Shown here: in pieces, positions 13,517 through 15,936 of the stretch
Layout: each line of letters begins with the position of its first letter
Numbering within the stretch: position 1 is the stretch's first letter
Source: an uncultured Micrococcales bacterium
GTDB taxonomy: Bacteria; Actinomycetota; Actinomycetes; Actinomycetales; Microbacteriaceae
Reading direction: 5' to 3'
NCBI GenBank assembly: GCA_903866485.1
Contig: CAIPNT010000010.1
Coordinates: 1-15,936 of the forward strand
Length of the DNA stretch: 15,936 nt
Made by a program: the position numbers and the translations under genes
The notes under the pieces: generated by a model
What the model was told of the DNA's origin: nothing
The model's database searches: none
What the model saw: only the letters and a program-made list of their open reading frames with translations

Positions 13517-14545
13517 CCGGCAAGAGCAAGCCTCATGAGGTTGCCAGCGAACCTCGCTAACTGTGCCGGTTAGATGGTTTAGCTCATGTCCGCATAACTC
13601 GACTTCGGTCTGGCTGAAGCCTCCTACTGCGTCGCAGTGAGCCAAGATTTTCTGTAGCGCCAAACCGGCTGCAAATAGCCGACTCGAGGCGTCGTCCAAC
13701 CGATTTTTGTGGGTCACCAGCTGACTTAGCAACACCGGCCAACTGCCATCCTGGTCGATTCTTGATTGTTCAAGGCAATAGAGGCATGGCCCTCGGCCGG
13801 GCACAATCAACGGGCTCACCCAAACCGAGTCGGACCCAAAAACCACGGCCAGGTGTGGCACGTCCCGATTCAACCACTGCACATAGTTGCGAGGCTCGAG
13901 CGCCTGATTGGCAAAGATCACCGCGCAATCGATTGCCTCTAAATTGCGCTCGGTGAGCCCGTTTGCCGAAACAACCCGCATCTGACCCGGTGCGGCGGCA
14001 AGAAGTGCCCTCAGCGAGTCGATTCTCGATTTGGCCAAAAACTGGCTCGGAAAACCGTTTACGGCTATGTCGCCCGGCGAAACAGATTCGCGATCGTGAC
14101 TCACCAGCCGGCCAAATCCGGCTGCGGCAAGCGCCAGTGCAAGGGTCAACCCGCATCCGGCTAATTCGCCGAGGTGCACTGTTCTCAGGGCCCGCTGCAG
14201 CAAAACCTGTTCTCCCTGCACCGAGTGGGTGAGGCTGGCGCGGATGATTTCGGCAAACGCCGATGCCACAAACTCTTCATCGAGGTCTCGCGCTAGTGGT
14301 TCGTTCTTGTCGAGCAGAACCGGCTCGAGCTGGGTCACCAGGCGGTCACCTTCGCCCTGAGTGAGGTTTAGGTCTCGCAACAGATTTGGCAGTTGTCGAT
14401 CAGCGATGCCTTTGTAGAGAGCGGCAATCAGGCGCTCTTGCGAGTCGCTGAGAGCATCGAGCACCACCGCGCGTCGGCCGGCTCCAATCTGAAGGCTGTG
14501 TAGGTTGCGCCAGAGCGCAGGCTGGCTTGGGTTTATTTTGAGCAT
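13481..14545 (-). CDS. E1/ThiF-like protein related to azole-RiPP (TOMM) leader-peptide-binding cyclodehydratase partners
   Basis: The 354-residue protein has an N-terminal region (about 1-75, with PALWRNLHSLQIG and a helix around DSQERLIAALYKG) resembling the winged-helix/RRE-like front of this family. A Rossmann-like segment follows (GELAGCGLTLALALAAAGFG, about 126-145), then the signature GPCLYCLEQSRIDQDGSWP with C254 and C257, and a late C340-S-C342. The CxxC plus CxC set probably holds zinc. The E1 nucleotide loop is not the usual GxGGxG, and no catalytic cysteine for thioester transfer is evident. In RiPP clusters such proteins bind the precursor leader and present it to YcaO; no YcaO, precursor or transporter is seen here. 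The orphan family sits beside uvrD2 in actinobacteria (Rv3196-like, from memory). Function unknown. Confidence 0.78.
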   Translation of the reverse strand: MLKINPSQPALWRNLHSLQIGAGRRAVVLDALSDSQERLIAALYKGIADRQLPNLLRDLNLTQGEGDRLVTQLEPVLLDKNEPLARDLDEEFVASAFAEIIRASLTHSVQGEQVLLQRALRTVHLGELAGCGLTLALALAAAGFGRLVSHDRESVSPGDIAVNGFPSQFLAKSRIDSLRALLAAAPGQMRVVSANGLTERNLEAIDCAVIFANQALEPRNYVQWLNRDVPHLAVVFGSDSVWVSPLIVPGRGPCLYCLEQSRIDQDGSWPVLLSQLVTHKNRLDDASSRLFAAGLALQKILAHCDAVGGFSQTEVELCGHELNHLTGTVSEVRWQPHEACSCRLDSRQQFGEKS

Positions 14546-14567
14546 GGCAAGAGCGAATCACTTGCCA
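14545..14567. other. Hairpin overlapping the start codon of the ThiF-like gene
   Basis: TGGCAAG (14545-14551) and CTTGCCA (14561-14567) form a perfect 7-base stem with a 9-base loop, extendable by a G-T pair. On the minus strand the arm closes onto the first base of the ATG (14543-14545), and no Shine-Dalgarno site is visible, so it could hinder initiation. On the plus strand it is followed by CGTTTTT and could stop antisense transcription. Confidence 0.35.
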
Positions 14568-14645
14568 CGTTTTTGCGTTGCAGTTATCCCCAGTGCTTTT
14601 TCAGGGGGTGGCGCCACACCGGTTAGCGAAGCAGAAGTCTGGTGC

Positions 14646-15936
14646 TTATTCGCCGAGCAAATCGCGCAGAGCCTTGTCGAACTCGTCTGTTTCTGGCGTT
14701 GAACCGCTCAGCTTGGCGATGACTGCAGTCGGGTCGTCGATATCGTCAGCACTCGGAGTTAGATCAGGGTGATCCCAAAGCGAATCACGCTTTTCAACAC
14801 CAACCGCCTCGCCAATTTTGCGCCACATTGCCGCCGCCTCGCGCAGTTTGCGTGGTCGCAACTCGAGACCAACGATGGCGCCAAAGGTCTTCTCGGCAGG
14901 CCCACCAGTGGCCCGTCGGCGTCGAATGGCCTCGGCGATGGCGGCAGATTTTGGCAACAGCTTTGCGGCATCCTCGGTGACCACGTCGACCCAACCCTCG
15001 ATAAGTGCCAGGGTTGCCTCGATGCGATCAAGCGAGTGCTGCTGTTCTTCGCTGCGGTCGGCAATAAATGCGCCGGTTTCGAGAGCGGCCTTCAATTCAT
15101 CCACGTTTGAAGGGTCGAAATCTTCGGCTATTTCGTTAATGCGCGAGTTATCGATGGTGATGCCAGCCGCATAGGCGGTGATTTGGCTGACGATTGCTTC
15201 GCGCAACCACTTGCTGTGCTTAAACAGGCGCGTGTGGGCAAGTTCACGGATGGCCAGATAGATGTAGGCCTGGTCTTTTTCGACCTCGAGGCCGTCGATG
15301 AATACCTCTAGATTTTGGGCGACGAAGGCTGCTCGCTGATCTTGAAAGATCGGCAAACCAATGTCGCCGCCAGTTAGCGCCTCAGCCGATAGTTTGCCAA
15401 GCGCCTGACCGAGCTGCATTGCAAAAAGTGTGCCGCCCGCAGAGCGCATGATTGCGCCGGCGTTGCCGATCAGCGCCGAGATCTCTTCTGGGGCGTTGTC
15501 TTGGAGGTTTTTCGAAAGCGCGTCACTCATTCTTGTTGCCACCGGATTAGCCAGAGCCTCAAACAGTGGCATGGCGTCGGCAACCCAAACCTCGCGGGTC
15601 AAGATCTTTGCTTCGGTGGTCACACCAGAAATTGCGGTGGCTTGATCCAGCCAGAGTTCACCAATCGAGATGGCATCCTTGATTGATTTGCGTGCAGAGT
15701 CCGACACGGCAAAGGCGCCTTCGCGGGCAATATTTCTCGCCTGATCCGAAGCTAGTTTCCAGTTGACCGAGCCATCTTCGCTGCCCATGTTCACCAGCGC
15801 CGACTTCATCTCTTCCATAAGCTTGGCCAGCAGATGTGGGTCGTTTGGCAGGCCAGCAGCCGCAGCTAACGCAGCCGGGTCGCCACCTTCGCCGGCGAGA
15901 AAATCACGAAGCAGCTTTTCAAAATCTTCTGGATTC
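14646..15936 (-). CDS. DUF2342/Zincin_2-type protein (annotated in relatives as zinc-dependent metalloprotease), N-terminus outside window
   Basis: The frame stays open to the right edge, so about 429 residues are visible and the true start lies beyond 15936; the Met codon at 15818 is internal. The visible front (NPEDFEKLLRDFL, then GLPNDPHLLAKL) and the core segments LFAMQLGQALGKLSAEAL and DLGLP-like GDIGLPIF match the actinobacterial DUF2342/Zincin_2 family (Rv3195-like). The zincin helix reads REL-A-H-TRLFKHSKWLRE (15201-15248), so the first His of HExxH is Arg (codon 15246-15248), while Glu and the second His (15234-15236) remain. I recall RExAH in relatives too, so protease activity is uncertain for the family. 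The C-terminus is acidic. It lies upstream of the ThiF-like gene on the same strand with a 100-base gap. Confidence 0.82.
   Translation of the reverse strand, partial: NPEDFEKLLRDFLAGEGGDPAALAAAAGLPNDPHLLAKLMEEMKSALVNMGSEDGSVNWKLASDQARNIAREGAFAVSDSARKSIKDAISIGELWLDQATAISGVTTEAKILTREVWVADAMPLFEALANPVATRMSDALSKNLQDNAPEEISALIGNAGAIMRSAGGTLFAMQLGQALGKLSAEALTGGDIGLPIFQDQRAAFVAQNLEVFIDGLEVEKDQAYIYLAIRELAHTRLFKHSKWLREAIVSQITAYAAGITIDNSRINEIAEDFDPSNVDELKAALETGAFIADRSEEQQHSLDRIEATLALIEGWVDVVTEDAAKLLPKSAAIAEAIRRRRATGGPAEKTFGAIVGLELRPRKLREAAAMWRKIGEAVGVEKRDSLWDHPDLTPSADDIDDPTAVIAKLSGSTPETDEFDKALRDLLGE

Noticed and set aside
13531..13540. CCTCATGAGG palindrome just after the uvrD2 stop
   Set aside because: It lies within coding sequence of the ThiF-like gene and has no T tract; a short palindrome is expected by chance.
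14584..14592. TTATCCCCA, one base from a DnaA box
   Set aside because: It is single and imperfect, and has no AT-rich region or further boxes nearby, so no origin is supported.
14505..14702. 65-residue plus-strand frame across the gap between the ThiF-like and zincin-like genes
   Set aside because: It overlaps both minus-strand genes, has no ribosome site and no recognisable composition; it is also too rich in unrelated residues to be a RiPP precursor.

Overview
The window looks like a compact chromosomal segment from a high-G+C Gram-positive bacterium (Actinomycetota), most likely a small-genome Microbacteriaceae such as the freshwater Luna lineage (Rhodoluna/Aquiluna type). That placement is inference. 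It rests on actinobacterial-type proteins (AdnA/AdnB, DUF3107, a UvrD2-like helicase, a DUF2342/Zincin_2 protein), moderate G+C by eye, very short intergenic gaps and several overlapping genes. I see no mobile element, CRISPR array, tRNA or rRNA. No stretch longer than about 120 bases lacks a gene.

Layout. Bases 1-177 are the end of a plus-strand membrane protein. It converges through a bidirectional hairpin terminator on a minus-strand DEAD-box RNA helicase (221-1666). A 71-bp divergent gap separates the helicase from a ferritin-like-fold protein (1738-2511, +). A minus-strand pair follows: a small three-helix membrane protein (2545-2805) and DUF3107 (2805-3029), overlapping by one base. Divergent from them is the largest unit, adnA-adnB (3126-9462, +), the two motor-nuclease subunits of the actinobacterial double-strand-break resection machine. 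Next come a minus-strand APH-like protein with a long acidic repeat tail (9524-10807), then nudC-uvrD2 (10885-13516, +, overlapping). A minus-strand E1/ThiF-like protein (13481-14545) runs tail-to-tail into uvrD2, and a DUF2342 zincin-like protein (14646 to the right edge) reads off the window.

The order DEAD helicase / ferritin-like / DUF3107 / adnA-adnB / nudC / uvrD2 / ThiF-like / zincin-like resembles, from memory, the mycobacterial neighbourhood Rv3195-Rv3211. This is therefore a conserved actinobacterial housekeeping block rather than an accessory island. The functional core is DNA end processing (AdnAB, UvrD2), with RNA remodelling (DEAD helicase) and NAD(H)/NAD-cap turnover (NudC) beside it.

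The most notable signal is how many proteins keep their fold but seem to have lost key residues: the AdnA motor (motifs II, III, V and VI) and one cysteine of its probable Fe-S set, the APH-like protein (HGD to HGA and IDW to LAW), the zincin-like protein (RExxH instead of HExxH), the ferritin-like protein (metal ligands not evident) and UvrD2 (no C-terminal HRDC or tetracysteine region). The E1/ThiF-like protein resembles the leader-peptide-binding partner of azole-RiPP cyclodehydratases, yet no YcaO or precursor gene is visible. Three genes also appear to have leaderless starts, with a TAnnnT element 6-7 nt before the ATG.
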